This document shows, piece by piece, positions 23,494 through 32,431 of a stretch of DNA of 32,547 nucleotides. Source of the stretch: CAZDHT01 sp964505325 (GTDB lineage Bacteria; Planctomycetota; PUPC01); the NCBI GenBank assembly GCA_964505325.1, contig CAZDHT010000030.1, forward strand, positions 1-32,547. Direction: 5' to 3'. The stretch's first letter is position 1. Each line of letters starts with the position of its first letter. Made by a program: the position numbers and the translations under genes. The notes beneath the pieces were generated by a model. It ran no database searches and was not told the DNA's origin. It saw only the letters and a list, made by a program, of their open reading frames with translations.

Positions 23494-25449
23494 ATGAACA
23501 TCCGGGGCCGAATGATCGTCAGCATGCTGTCGGTGGTGGTGATCTCCGGCGGAGTCGCCATGGCCATCGGTGCGCACCTGTTGTGGCGGCAGATGAACCA
23601 GGAGGCCGAAAACCGGGTGCGGGGAGAGTTGAGCGCCGCCCGAGAGTTCTACCGTCAGCGCCTTGCCGCCATCGACAGCGCCCTCCGCTACACGGCTCTC
23701 GGCGAGAAGTTCTCCCAGGCAGCGGCCGACCGAGACACCCCCTCCCTGGCTCAGCGCCTGCGCACGGTCCGCGCCACCGCTGGACTCGACCTGCTCTCCG
23801 TCACCGACGCGGCCGGCCGGGTGATCTACCGGGCGCACCGGCCCGACCGCTCGGGAGACGCGCGCCTGGACGATCCGCTCGTCCAGCGCGTCGTGGCGAC
23901 AGGGGAGGCCGTCTCGGGCACGATCCTCGTCCCGGTCGACCGGCTGGAACGGGAGGACCCGGCGCTGGCCCGACGCGCCCGGATCCGCGTGGTCGAGACG
24001 CCGAAGGCGAGGCCAACGGATCTCGCCGAGCTGGACGCCGGGATGATGCTGTGCGCCGCGGCGCCGGTGCGCGGCCCCGACGGCCGGCTGGCGGGGGTAC
24101 TTCGGGCGGCGGTCCTGTTGAACCGGAACTTCGCCCTCGTCGACCAGGTGGAGAACACCGTGTTCCGGAACGAGCTCTACCGCGGCCGACCGCTGGGCAC
24201 GGTGACCATTTTCCAGGGGGACGTCCGCATCTCCACCAATGTCCAGCGGGCGGACGGGACCCGCGCCATCGGCACCCGCGTCAGCGCGGAGGTGTACGAG
24301 CACGTCCTGCCCCGCGGCAAGACGTGGCTCGGCCCCGCGTGGGTGGTCAACCAGTGGTATGTCTCGGCGTACGAGCCGATCTACGACATGGACCAGCAGC
24401 CGATCGGGATGCTCTACGTCGGATTGCTGAAGGACAAGTTCAGCGACGTCACGCGGCGCACCCTCGCCCTGTTCGGACTCATCACGTTGGCGGGCGTGTT
24501 GGCGGCGGGCGCCGCCGGGTGGAAGCTCGCCAACAGCATGTCACGGCCGCTGAGCAGCCTGGCCTCCGCCTCCGCCGCCATCGCCCGCGGCGAGCTGTCC
24601 CAGGAGCTGCCGGTGCAGTCCTCGGACGAGATCGGATCGCTGACCCGAGCGTTCAACACAATGGCGCGTTCGCTCAAGGAACGCGACGAGCTGCTGAAGC
24701 AGCGAACACGGCTCGAGTTGAGCCGTTCCGAGCGGCTGGCCGCGATCGGCCGGCTCGCCGCCGGCGTGGCTCACGAAATCAACAACCCGTTGACCGGAGT
24801 CCTCACCTTCGCCCACCTGCTGCTCAAGGACGCCCCCGACGGGTCGCGGACCCGAGAGGACCTCGAGACGATCATCGAGGCGACAACCCGGTGCAGGGAC
24901 ATCGTGCGCGGGCTGCTGGACTTCTCGCGCCAGAACGAGCCGCACACCCGCCCGTCCGACCTGAACAGCGTGCTGCGCGAGGCGCTGGCCCTCACCCAGA
25001 ACCAGGCCCACATCAACCACGTGAGCGTCGCCGAGGAGCTGGACCCCGACCTGCCGGACGTGGTGATCGACGCGAACCAAATCCAGCAGGTCGCCGTCAA
25101 CGTCATCGTCAACGCCATCGACGCCATGCCGGACGGCGGCCGCCTGACCGTCCGGACGCGCCGGGTAAGGGACGGCGCCGAGCGGGTCGCGTTTGAGATC
25201 GCCGACACCGGCTCCGGAATCCGGGAGGAGGACCTCGAGCACGTGTTTGACCCGTTCTTCACCACCAAGCCGGTGGGGATGGGGACCGGGCTGGGCCTGG
25301 CGATTGCCTATGGGGTCGTGGCGGAGCATGGCGGGCGGATTGAGTTGTCGAGCGAGATTGGGCGGGGGACCACGGTGATCGTGCGCTTGCCCGCCGCCCC
25401 GGAGGAAGAACCGCGTGAAGAAGAACGCTCGGGTCTTGGTGGTGGATGA
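23494..25449 (+). CDS. Cache-domain sensor histidine kinase
   Basis: The product is 651 residues. Helix 1 is about 8-30. A large periplasmic sensor (about 35-315) ends in SAYEPIYDMDQQPIGMLYVG, a pattern of Cache domains that bind small ligands such as carboxylates. Helix 2 is about 322-344, followed by a HAMP linker (350-403). The HisKA domain carries phospho-acceptor His427 in GVAHEINNPLTG. The HATPase has an N box (VNAIDAMPDGG), DTGSGI (571-576) and GMGTGLGL. All catalytic motifs are intact and this is a non-hybrid NtrB-like kinase. The ribosome site is weak. It overlaps the activator gene by 35 bases. It is the only kinase in the cassette, so it is the likely phosphate donor for all three receivers. 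Confidence 0.92.
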   Translation: MNIRGRMIVSMLSVVVISGGVAMAIGAHLLWRQMNQEAENRVRGELSAAREFYRQRLAAIDSALRYTALGEKFSQAAADRDTPSLAQRLRTVRATAGLDLLSVTDAAGRVIYRAHRPDRSGDARLDDPLVQRVVATGEAVSGTILVPVDRLEREDPALARRARIRVVETPKARPTDLAELDAGMMLCAAAPVRGPDGRLAGVLRAAVLLNRNFALVDQVENTVFRNELYRGRPLGTVTIFQGDVRISTNVQRADGTRAIGTRVSAEVYEHVLPRGKTWLGPAWVVNQWYVSAYEPIYDMDQQPIGMLYVGLLKDKFSDVTRRTLALFGLITLAGVLAAGAAGWKLANSMSRPLSSLASASAAIARGELSQELPVQSSDEIGSLTRAFNTMARSLKERDELLKQRTRLELSRSERLAAIGRLAAGVAHEINNPLTGVLTFAHLLLKDAPDGSRTREDLETIIEATTRCRDIVRGLLDFSRQNEPHTRPSDLNSVLREALALTQNQAHINHVSVAEELDPDLPDVVIDANQIQQVAVNVIVNAIDAMPDGGRLTVRTRRVRDGAERVAFEIADTGSGIREEDLEHVFDPFFTTKPVGMGTGLGLAIAYGVVAEHGGRIELSSEIGRGTTVIVRLPAAPEEEPREEERSGLGGG

Positions 25450-26824
25450 CGACCCGCTGGTGCTGAAGAGCTGCTCGCGCGTGCTGGGCGAAACGTACGA
25501 CGTCCAAACCGCCAGCACGGGCGCCGAGGGGCTTTCGCGCCTTGCCGCCGAGCCGTTCGACGTCGCCCTGGTGGATCTCAAGCTGCCCGACGTCGGCGGC
25601 CTGCACATCCTCGGCCAGGCGCCCGACCGGTTCCCCGACGTCCCGGTCATCATCATCACCGGCTACTCGACCATCCGGAGCGCCGTCGAGGCGGTCAAGA
25701 TGGGGGCGTTCGACTACGTGGCGAAGCCGTTTACCCCGGACGAGATCGAGGCGGCGGTCGAGAAGGCGCTCCGGCAGCGCCGCCTGCTGAGGGACTACCG
25801 CGAGCTCCGGGAGGCGCTGTCGGACCGGTACCGGGTCTCCCGGCTGATCGGCGAGAGCGCCGCCATGCGGCGCGTGCTCTCGCTCATCGAGCAGGTGGCC
25901 GGGACGGACAGCACGGTGCTGCTCACCGGCGAGAGCGGGACGGGCAAGGAACTGGTCGCCCGCGCCATCCACTTCTCCAGCCCGCGAAAGGAGGCCCGGT
26001 TCGTCGCCGCCGACTGCGGCGCCATCGCGCCGTCGCTCATCGCCAGCGAACTGTTCGGCCACGTGCGCGGGGCGTTCACCGGCGCCACCTCGGACCGCAA
26101 CGGGCTCATTCGAGCCGCCAACGGAGGCACCCTGTTCCTGGACGAGATCAGCAACCTCCCGCTCGACCTCCAGTCCACCCTCCTGCGGGTCATCGAGGCG
26201 GCCGAGGTCCGCCCCGTCGGTACCTCGCTCCCCACCCAGGTCGACGTCCGGTACATCGCCGCGTCCAACCGGGACCTTCGCGCCTGGGTCCGCGAGAAGA
26301 AGTTCCGGGAGGACCTGTTCTATCGGCTCAACGTGTTCCCCATCCATCTGCCCCCGCTGCGTGACCGCCGGGAAGACATCCCCGCGCTGGCGCGCCACTT
26401 TCTCGCCCTTTTTTCCGCACGCATCCACAAGCAGGTGAGCGATTTCACGCCCGAGGCGCTCCAGACCCTCATCGAATACGAGTGGCCCGGCAACGTGCGG
26501 GAGCTGTCCAACGTGGTCGAGCGGTTGGTCATCCTGGGTGGGGAAGGACGCGTGGGGTGGGCGCACGTCCGCGAGTCACTGCCCGTGGCGGGCCTCGCCG
26601 TTCCCGTGCCGCAGACCGCCGAGGAGCTGACCGAGCGGAAGAAGGAGCTGCGTGAGCAGGCGGCGGGCGAGGTCGAGAAGGCCTTCCTCCTGGACGCCCT
26701 GCGGCGGAGCGGCTACAACGTGACAAAGGCGGCCGCGCAGACCGGCATGCAGCGCTCGAATTTTCAGGCGCTCCTGAAGAAGCACCGCCTTCGGATCCGG
26801 GACCTCGTGGCGCGCGAGCCATAG
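25415..26824 (+). CDS. NtrC-family sigma-54-dependent response regulator
   Basis: The product is 469 residues from GTG 25415, preceded by GGAGGAA inside the kinase gene. The receiver has Asp54 (LVDLKLPD), Thr82 and Lys104. The AAA+ domain has Walker A GESGTGKE (172-179), the sigma-54 contact loop GAFTGA (219-224), Walker B TLFLDE (239-244) and arginine-finger region FREDLFYRLN. A Fis-type helix-turn-helix ends the protein (about 420-462, SGYNVTKAAAQTGMQRSNF). The intact GAFTGA loop shows it can activate sigma-54 promoters; the one at 23225-23240 is the obvious target. The stop is followed within about 10 bases by the hydrolase remnant. Confidence 0.95.
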   Translation: MKKNARVLVVDDDPLVLKSCSRVLGETYDVQTASTGAEGLSRLAAEPFDVALVDLKLPDVGGLHILGQAPDRFPDVPVIIITGYSTIRSAVEAVKMGAFDYVAKPFTPDEIEAAVEKALRQRRLLRDYRELREALSDRYRVSRLIGESAAMRRVLSLIEQVAGTDSTVLLTGESGTGKELVARAIHFSSPRKEARFVAADCGAIAPSLIASELFGHVRGAFTGATSDRNGLIRAANGGTLFLDEISNLPLDLQSTLLRVIEAAEVRPVGTSLPTQVDVRYIAASNRDLRAWVREKKFREDLFYRLNVFPIHLPPLRDRREDIPALARHFLALFSARIHKQVSDFTPEALQTLIEYEWPGNVRELSNVVERLVILGGEGRVGWAHVRESLPVAGLAVPVPQTAEELTERKKELREQAAGEVEKAFLLDALRRSGYNVTKAAAQTGMQRSNFQALLKKHRLRIRDLVAREP

Positions 26825-26833
26825 CCCGCGCGG

Positions 26834-26908
26834 CAGCGACCGTGGAAGCGGGAGGCGCTCCGCGCACACCTGAAGGCCGTAGGGCTCAGTGGAATGCGCG
26901 CGAAGTGA
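26834..26908 (+). pseudogene. 3' remnant of a second esterase-like hydrolase gene
   Basis: Only the last 24 codons plus stop remain: QRPWKREALRAHLKAVGLSG and the following MRAK, against QRPWKREALRAHLKALGLSG and MRVKV at the end of the intact gene (21108-21185). Of 11 differing codons, nine are synonymous, so the lost gene had evolved under selection as a functional paralogue before truncation. No start or upstream part is present; the NtrC-type gene directly precedes it. Confidence 0.85.
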
Positions 26909-26911
26909 CCA

Positions 26912-28054
26912 TCAGACGTGGCCGCCGTACTTGACGCCGGACTCGATCATGCGGATCCAGTTGTCGACGGTGCGTTGGCTGATCTCGGCGCTCCACGGGC
27001 TGGCGGCCTGGCCCAACACGTATCGGCCGTCGGTCCCACCCATCTCGACGGCTTCCCGGACCTTCTGCTCGAGCTCGTCGGCGCTGAACCGGGCGAGGTC
27101 CTCGAACTGAATATAGCCCCACAGGAAGAGAGGGCGGTCGGCCAGCTCGAACATCTCGGCCAGGGTCGCGTCGTTCTGCGGTGGGCATTCGACGCAGTCC
27201 ACGCCGTCGACCCCAATCTCACAAATGTGCTTGATCTGCGCCTTGAGCCGGCCGTGGCAGTGCATTATGACGTACTGACCGTGATCGTGGATCAGCTTCA
27301 CGATCTCCTTGTCGTAGGGGACGATGAACTCCCTGACGAAGCTGGGCGGCATCACCGGCTCGACGTAGGGCTCGATGGAGTACCAGCGGAACACCGGCCC
27401 GCAGCCTTGGTCGAGCAGATGCTTTACGAAGTTATATACGCGCTCCTGTGCCCGCTCGACCATCGCCCGGAGCCGGTCGGGCTGGGTGAAGCAGAAGATG
27501 GCGCGGAACTCCTCGCCCAGCGAGCCCACGGCCGTAGTCAGCGCGTTGGTCACGCCGTTCATGTAGGGCAGGCCGGCGTCGCCGACCTTCCGGTCGAACT
27601 CGTCGAGCCCTTCGAGTGTCGGGCGGAACGGCTCGTACGGCAGGCTTTCCCATTTCGCCAGGTCGTCCTCGTCCTCGACGAAGAACTTCTTGGTGCCCCA
27701 GCTTCCCACTTCCTCGTCATGAATCCGGATCCGCGTCAGCGGACCCTTCGGCGTGTTGAGCGTGGTGGTCTGGATCTTGCGCGTGCCGTGCTCTTCACGC
27801 TCGGTCTTCATGTCGAAGAGTCTCGGATCGCACAGGCTCAGGCTGCCGGGCACGCCGAAGTTCGCCATAAACTCGCAGTGCTTCTTAGCGGCCTCGATCA
27901 CCGGATGGTAGACGGGGAAGTCCACGTGCCAGGTGAACGGCGATAGCGCCGTGGGCACGATGGGCAGGCGGTCGACTTTCTCGTGGCGCAGCACCCGCAG
28001 CATCCGCTCGCGGGCCGTGTATTCGCCGGGGTGGGGCCGCTCCGGGTCGCTCAT
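26912..28054 (-). CDS. UroD-fold protein (MtaA/URO-D superfamily)
   Basis: The product is 380 residues. ATG 28054 follows GAAGGAA; the frame's upstream extension is non-coding and covers the promoter. It opens with the family start TARERMLRVLRHEKVDRLPI, and continues with EPYVEPVMPPSFVREFIVPY and an IMHCHGRLKAQI segment whose His/Cys recall the zinc-binding HxC of cobalamin methyltransferases such as MtaA. Real uroporphyrinogen decarboxylases carry other conserved arginines not found here, so heme synthesis is unlikely. A methyl-transfer role is possible. Divergent from a second family member. Confidence 0.82.
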   Translation of the reverse strand: MSDPERPHPGEYTARERMLRVLRHEKVDRLPIVPTALSPFTWHVDFPVYHPVIEAAKKHCEFMANFGVPGSLSLCDPRLFDMKTEREEHGTRKIQTTTLNTPKGPLTRIRIHDEEVGSWGTKKFFVEDEDDLAKWESLPYEPFRPTLEGLDEFDRKVGDAGLPYMNGVTNALTTAVGSLGEEFRAIFCFTQPDRLRAMVERAQERVYNFVKHLLDQGCGPVFRWYSIEPYVEPVMPPSFVREFIVPYDKEIVKLIHDHGQYVIMHCHGRLKAQIKHICEIGVDGVDCVECPPQNDATLAEMFELADRPLFLWGYIQFEDLARFSADELEQKVREAVEMGGTDGRYVLGQAASPWSAEISQRTVDNWIRMIESGVKYGGHV

Positions 28055-28088
28055 GCGTTCCTTCCTGTTCGGTTCCGCCCGGGGCCAC

Positions 28089-28117
28089 AGTATAGCCGCG
28101 TCGCCGGGCGGCCGCAA
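28089..28117 (-). promoter_or_regulatory. Putative promoter of the - strand UroD-fold gene
   Basis: TTGCGG (28112-28117), a 17-base spacer, then TATACT (28089-28094). The start would fall about 25 bases before ATG 28054. Confidence 0.5.
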
Positions 28118-28126
28118 CCGCACCGG

Positions 28127-28155
28127 TTGACCCGCGTCCGCCCGCGGGCTATCAT
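28127..28155 (+). promoter_or_regulatory. Putative promoter of the + strand UroD-fold gene
   Basis: TTGACC (28127-28132), a 17-base spacer, then TATCAT (28150-28155). The GTG start follows 26 bases later. Its -35 box is nine bases from that of the opposing promoter. Confidence 0.65.
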
Positions 28156-28181
28156 CACGCCGGTTCAATGGAGACAAAGGC

Positions 28182-29327
28182 GTGACACCCAAGGAACGCG
28201 TGGAGGCGGTGCTGGAGGGCCGGGCGCCGGACAAGGTGCCGGTCGGCCACATCTCATTTTCGAGCAGGGTCGCGTCGGCGATTCTCGGCCGCGACGCCTA
28301 CGTCGGCGGCGGGATCAACCAGTGGCGAGAGGCCGACGCGCTCTGGAATGGCCCCGACGCCCACGCGGAGTTCGTCGAGCGCACCAGGCGGGACGCCATC
28401 GACATCGCGCTGGCCACCGAGTGCGACCTCGTCCGGCCGTATTACTGGCGCGATCCGCGCAAGCCAGCCAAACGGATCGACGCGTACACATTCCGCTACG
28501 AACACGCTGACGGGTCGTGGGAGGTGAACCAGCTCGATCCGCAGACGGAGCTGTACAACGTGATCGACTCGTCGGAACGCGTCGAGCCGACGCTGGAGGA
28601 CCTCGAGCGCCAGGTCGAGCAGGCCGAGGAGCGGGCCCTTGTGTTCCGGCCCGCCGAGGACGATTTCGCCGAGGTGCGCCACGCCCTGGAGAAGGTCGGC
28701 CGCACGCACGCGGTGCGCTGCCACGCGCCCTGGTCGGCCATCCCCGTCGACAGCACGGCGTGGATGCAGGCGGCGTTGCTGCGGCCGGACCTCGTCGGCC
28801 GGCTGCTGGATACGCAGGTCACGGAGTCCATCAAGCGCATCGACGTGGTCACGAAGCTGGGCGGCCGGCTGCTCTTCGGCGGCGGCGACATGGCCTCCGA
28901 CCATGGCCCAATGTACTCGCCCAGGGTCTTCCACGATCTGCTGCTCCCGCGGGTGAAGGCGATCTCCGATCACTGCCACGAGCGCGGTGCGTATCATTTG
29001 TTCGGGACGGACGGCGACGTGTGGCCCATCGCCGACGACTTCTACGCGAACTCGCGGATCGACGGGCACTACGAGGTCGACCGCAGGGCGGGGATGGATA
29101 TGGTCAAGATCAACGAGCGTTACCCGCACATCGCGATGGTCGGGAACATCTCGAGCTTCACCCTCCACACCGGCACGCCCGCCGACGTCCGCGAAGAGAC
29201 CCGCGCCTGCCTCGAAGAAGCGAAGCAGACCAACAAGGTCATCGCCGGCTGCTCCAACATCATCATCTGCGAGACCCCGATGGCCAACGTGGACGCCTTG
29301 CTCGAGACCATCGCCAAGTACCGGTAA
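28182..29327 (+). CDS. UroD-fold protein, second paralogue
   Basis: The product is 381 residues from GTG 28182 (TGGAGA upstream). It starts TPKERVEAVLEGRAPDKVPVG, the N-terminal signature of UroD-superfamily proteins, and ends with NISSFTLHTGTPADVREETR and GCSNIIICETPMANVDALLE, typical of the C-terminal barrel strands. It is clearly diverged from the opposing family member, and no HxC motif is visible (GAYHLFGTDGD at the matching place). Cytoplasmic; substrate unknown. These pairs are common in planctomycete sugar-utilisation regions and may handle methylated compounds. The small membrane protein follows after 35 bases. Confidence 0.82.
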   Translation: MTPKERVEAVLEGRAPDKVPVGHISFSSRVASAILGRDAYVGGGINQWREADALWNGPDAHAEFVERTRRDAIDIALATECDLVRPYYWRDPRKPAKRIDAYTFRYEHADGSWEVNQLDPQTELYNVIDSSERVEPTLEDLERQVEQAEERALVFRPAEDDFAEVRHALEKVGRTHAVRCHAPWSAIPVDSTAWMQAALLRPDLVGRLLDTQVTESIKRIDVVTKLGGRLLFGGGDMASDHGPMYSPRVFHDLLLPRVKAISDHCHERGAYHLFGTDGDVWPIADDFYANSRIDGHYEVDRRAGMDMVKINERYPHIAMVGNISSFTLHTGTPADVREETRACLEEAKQTNKVIAGCSNIIICETPMANVDALLETIAKYR

Positions 29328-29362
29328 CGCGCCCCGCGCAACGGGATCCAGGAGACTGTGAG

Positions 29363-29707
29363 ATGAGTTGGTTCCGGATCACGGCGGCCCACCGCTGGTC
29401 GATGGCGCTGCTGGTGGTTTGCCTGGCAATTTCGGCGTACTTCACCTATGAGATCTTCGAGTTCGAGCGCTCGTCTTCGTGGATCCGGATTCCCATCTAC
29501 GCCAAGTACCCGCGCCTGCTGGAGCTCGTGGAATGGAAATGGTTCCGGTGGGTAATCCCAGCTATCGCCGGCCTGGCCTTACTGACGCAGCTTCGATTCT
29601 GGAGAAGACCCCGGCTGCTCATCCTGATGAACGCGGTGTACCTGGTGATGGCGTTTTCCGTTTACTACGTCTTCTTGCTGGTCACCAAGAGCACCCTGTT
29701 CACGTAG
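29363..29707 (+). CDS. Small membrane protein, three predicted helices
   Basis: The product is 114 residues, from an ATG with GGAGA about 9 bases upstream. Hydrophobic stretches are WSMALLVVCLAISAYFTYEIF (about 12-32), WVIPAIAGLALLTQL (about 63-77) and LILMNAVYLVMAFSVYYVFLLV (about 86-107). Short basic loops separate them (RFWRRPRL). No family is recognised. It is on the same strand just after the UroD-fold gene and probably co-transcribed. Confidence 0.65.
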   Translation: MSWFRITAAHRWSMALLVVCLAISAYFTYEIFEFERSSSWIRIPIYAKYPRLLELVEWKWFRWVIPAIAGLALLTQLRFWRRPRLLILMNAVYLVMAFSVYYVFLLVTKSTLFT

Positions 29708-29737
29708 CGCAGTCTGCGAGCCCTTAGATGGGAGCCT

Positions 29738-32401
29738 CTACTGCACCGCGCATTCGGCGGAGTCGGCGTATTCAAAGCCGATCACCGCAATCCGGCGATT
29801 GGAGGGGTCGGAGACGAAGACTTTGCCGCCCGCGACGTCGACACAGGCCGGCCAGGCAAACGCGATGCCCGGCTTCTCGCCCACGCCGTCGTCCGAGTTG
29901 CCGTAGGTCCCGATCCGCGCGATGCGGTTCCCGTCGGTGTCGAGCATCTCGACACAAAAGCGGAACACGTTGGGCGCGTAGACGCGGCCGTAGGGATCGA
30001 CGGCGAGCCGCGAGTTCCAGCAGATGCAGCCCGGATCGCCCCAGCCGAAGTCGAAGCTCGGGATCGGTCCGATGCCGCCGTAGCGCCACCGGGCGCCGAC
30101 GATCTTCGCGGCGCGCTTCAGGTTGCCCGACAGGTATTCGGTCGCGTTCGCCGGCGCGTTCTTGATCTCGGCGAGCACAGGCGTCGGCGGCGCGGGTTGG
30201 CCCTTCTTGGCGCGCGGCTTGCCAGAGAACCCGTAAATCCTCCCGCCCTCGGGGCCGAACTTGAACACGCCGCCCATGTGGTTCAGGTACGTGTTCTGGT
30301 ACGGATACGCCCACGGCACCTTGCGCGGACCCTGCCGGTCGAACCGCCACCAGTCCCACGCCTTCGGTGGGACCTTCCCCGCCAGCCACGCCGGCAGCGG
30401 CTGCGCCTTCGGCTTGGCGTTGATGCCGACGTACACGTTGCCCGCCGCATCCACGCCAATGCCGCAGTCGCCCGACCCGAGCCCGTCGATCAGGTCGGGC
30501 GTCTTCTTCTTGCCGTCCGGGCTGAACACGTCGACACGGTTGACCACGCCGCCCGTCCACTTGTTCGAGCGGATGAGATAGATGTCGCCGTTGAGCGCGA
30601 CGCAGTGGCCGCGCAGGCCGATGTTCGGACCGTATGACGACCAGGCTCCGGTGTCCAGCTTGTGCGAGCCGGTCGCCTTGAAGCGCAGCGGCTTGCCGAC
30701 GGGCGTGTAGCGGAACATCGCATTGCTGCCGTAGTTGCCCATCACGTAGATGTTGCCGTCGCGGTCGAGGGCGGTGTCTGTGCCGTTGAGAAAGCCGGCC
30801 TTGTTGCCGGTCCTCAGGTCCAGCGTCCGGATGGGCAAGCGGCCCGTGAGCATCTCGCGATAGATGATCCGGTTCCGCACAGGGTCGCCCGTTACGAAGC
30901 CCGGGTACTTGATGCCGTCGTGGTTGACGACCGATGCGCCGAGCGCCAGCTTGTCGCCCTGATCGGTGACGGGGGCCAGGCCGACCCGCCCGGCGACCCA
31001 GAGCTTCGGCGGCGTGGCGCTCGGATCCAGCGCCATCAGGCCGAACCCACCCTTCAGACTGGCCAGCTCGGCCGGCTCTTCCGTCTTGCCGAACAGCGCG
31101 AACTTGCGCAGCACGGGGACGAACTTCCCACGGCGCGTGAACGGGTCCCCCGAGAGCACGTAGATGTGCCCGCTCCTGGGATGGACGGCGATCTGGAGGG
31201 GCCGCTCGACGCGCCACTTCCCGAGCGGCTTTCCGTCCCTGTCGAACACCGCGACGCGACTGTTGCCGTAGTCGCAGACGTACAGGTTGCCGTCCTTGTC
31301 CGTGACGAGGCCCTGGGGGTCGTTGAAATGGCGGTCGTCGGTGCCGGGTTTGCGGAACTCGCCGAGGAATGGCTTGGTCAGGTCGTCCGGGCCGCGGTCG
31401 CGGTAGGCCTTGCCGCGACGGGGCGCTCCGGGCGTGCGGTCGCTCCACTTGAGGCGATAGACGCAGTGCCGGGCCTTGCAGGCGTAGCTCCGGGGCGAGT
31501 CGGTCAGGTAGATGTATTCGCCGTCGGGGCTGGTGGCGAGGTGGGTGAACCATCGGGAGCCCTGTTCGCCGGCGCCGCCCATGAATCCGATGCCGCGGTC
31601 GGCCAGGCCGCGAATCTGCGGGCCGATGAAGCCGAACTCCGGCGGCGCGCCGCCCTCGGGATGCACGGCGAGGATGTAGCGCGGTGGGCGGTGATTGGAG
31701 ATGGTCCCCACGGCGCTTGCCAGCAGCAGATGGCCCTTCGGATGCCACGCCATCGTCTGCAGCTTCATCCCCGCGACCAGCGGCAGCAGGTTCCCGCCGT
31801 GGCTGTTGAAGACGATGGGGATGCGCTCGCCCTCTACCTCCAGGGCGCCGACCGAGTCGGTCCGCTCCTTCGGCGTGCCACTGGGGTAGGGGATGATCGT
31901 GCGGGCGTACCTGCCGTCCTTGTCGAACACGCGGAGCGACGACCGGCCATGGCCGGACGCGAACAGCGCGTAGACCTCGCCCTTTGGGCTGACGGCCAGG
32001 CCGACGATGCCGGACTCGAGCGTGTTGCCGTTCCAGCCGGCGTACTGCTCGAGCTTCGGCGTGGCGCCGATGCGAACGCGGACCCTGAACGGCCCGCCCT
32101 TCACCTCGCGGCCGAGGTCGTCCATCGCGTTCCAGCCGAGCTTCTGCTTGAGCGTCGTGACCAGGCCGGCCTTCAGATGGCGCACGACCTTGCCCTTCGG
32201 GCCGAGCACGGCGACCTCGACGTCGGTCGGCACGGACACGGCGAACGTGATGTGCACACCACCGCGGACGCCGACCGCCTTCGGCTCCTCCGTGAACTTG
32301 ACGGGCGCATCCTTCCGCACGTGTCGCGGCGCCTCCACCGTCGCCGCCCAGGCCGCCGACGCCACGAGCAACGTTGCCACGCTGGTTGCCAGCCTGCTCA
32401 T
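29738..32401 (-). CDS. Large exported NHL-like beta-propeller protein
   Basis: The product is 887 residues with a strong AAGGAGAG site and a signal peptide (ATSVATLLVASAAWAATVEA). Residues about 50-115 look like a FlgD-type Ig domain (VEVAVLGPKGKVVRHL, LGWNAMDDLGREV). Most of the rest consists of NHL-like blades: GLVTDKDGNLYVCDYGNSRV, ALDRDGNIYVMGNYGSN, GIGVDAAGNVYVGIN and a final blade VSDPSNRRIAVI. Such proteins bind partners or ligands outside the cytoplasm; no catalytic motif is visible. Several cysteines (CKARHC, CICW) may form disulfides. Converges with the small membrane protein, with a 30-base gap. Confidence 0.83.
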   Translation of the reverse strand: MSRLATSVATLLVASAAWAATVEAPRHVRKDAPVKFTEEPKAVGVRGGVHITFAVSVPTDVEVAVLGPKGKVVRHLKAGLVTTLKQKLGWNAMDDLGREVKGGPFRVRVRIGATPKLEQYAGWNGNTLESGIVGLAVSPKGEVYALFASGHGRSSLRVFDKDGRYARTIIPYPSGTPKERTDSVGALEVEGERIPIVFNSHGGNLLPLVAGMKLQTMAWHPKGHLLLASAVGTISNHRPPRYILAVHPEGGAPPEFGFIGPQIRGLADRGIGFMGGAGEQGSRWFTHLATSPDGEYIYLTDSPRSYACKARHCVYRLKWSDRTPGAPRRGKAYRDRGPDDLTKPFLGEFRKPGTDDRHFNDPQGLVTDKDGNLYVCDYGNSRVAVFDRDGKPLGKWRVERPLQIAVHPRSGHIYVLSGDPFTRRGKFVPVLRKFALFGKTEEPAELASLKGGFGLMALDPSATPPKLWVAGRVGLAPVTDQGDKLALGASVVNHDGIKYPGFVTGDPVRNRIIYREMLTGRLPIRTLDLRTGNKAGFLNGTDTALDRDGNIYVMGNYGSNAMFRYTPVGKPLRFKATGSHKLDTGAWSSYGPNIGLRGHCVALNGDIYLIRSNKWTGGVVNRVDVFSPDGKKKTPDLIDGLGSGDCGIGVDAAGNVYVGINAKPKAQPLPAWLAGKVPPKAWDWWRFDRQGPRKVPWAYPYQNTYLNHMGGVFKFGPEGGRIYGFSGKPRAKKGQPAPPTPVLAEIKNAPANATEYLSGNLKRAAKIVGARWRYGGIGPIPSFDFGWGDPGCICWNSRLAVDPYGRVYAPNVFRFCVEMLDTDGNRIARIGTYGNSDDGVGEKPGIAFAWPACVDVAGGKVFVSDPSNRRIAVIGFEYADSAECAVQ

Positions 32402-32431
32402 TCTTCTCTCCTTTTTGTTGGGCCGTCTTCA

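Noticed and set aside
26912..29327. Heme-biosynthesis uroporphyrinogen decarboxylases (hemE)
   Set aside because: Both proteins share only the fold and N-terminal signature. The divergent pair, the HCH motif in one and the lack of heme genes nearby argue for other UroD-superfamily functions.
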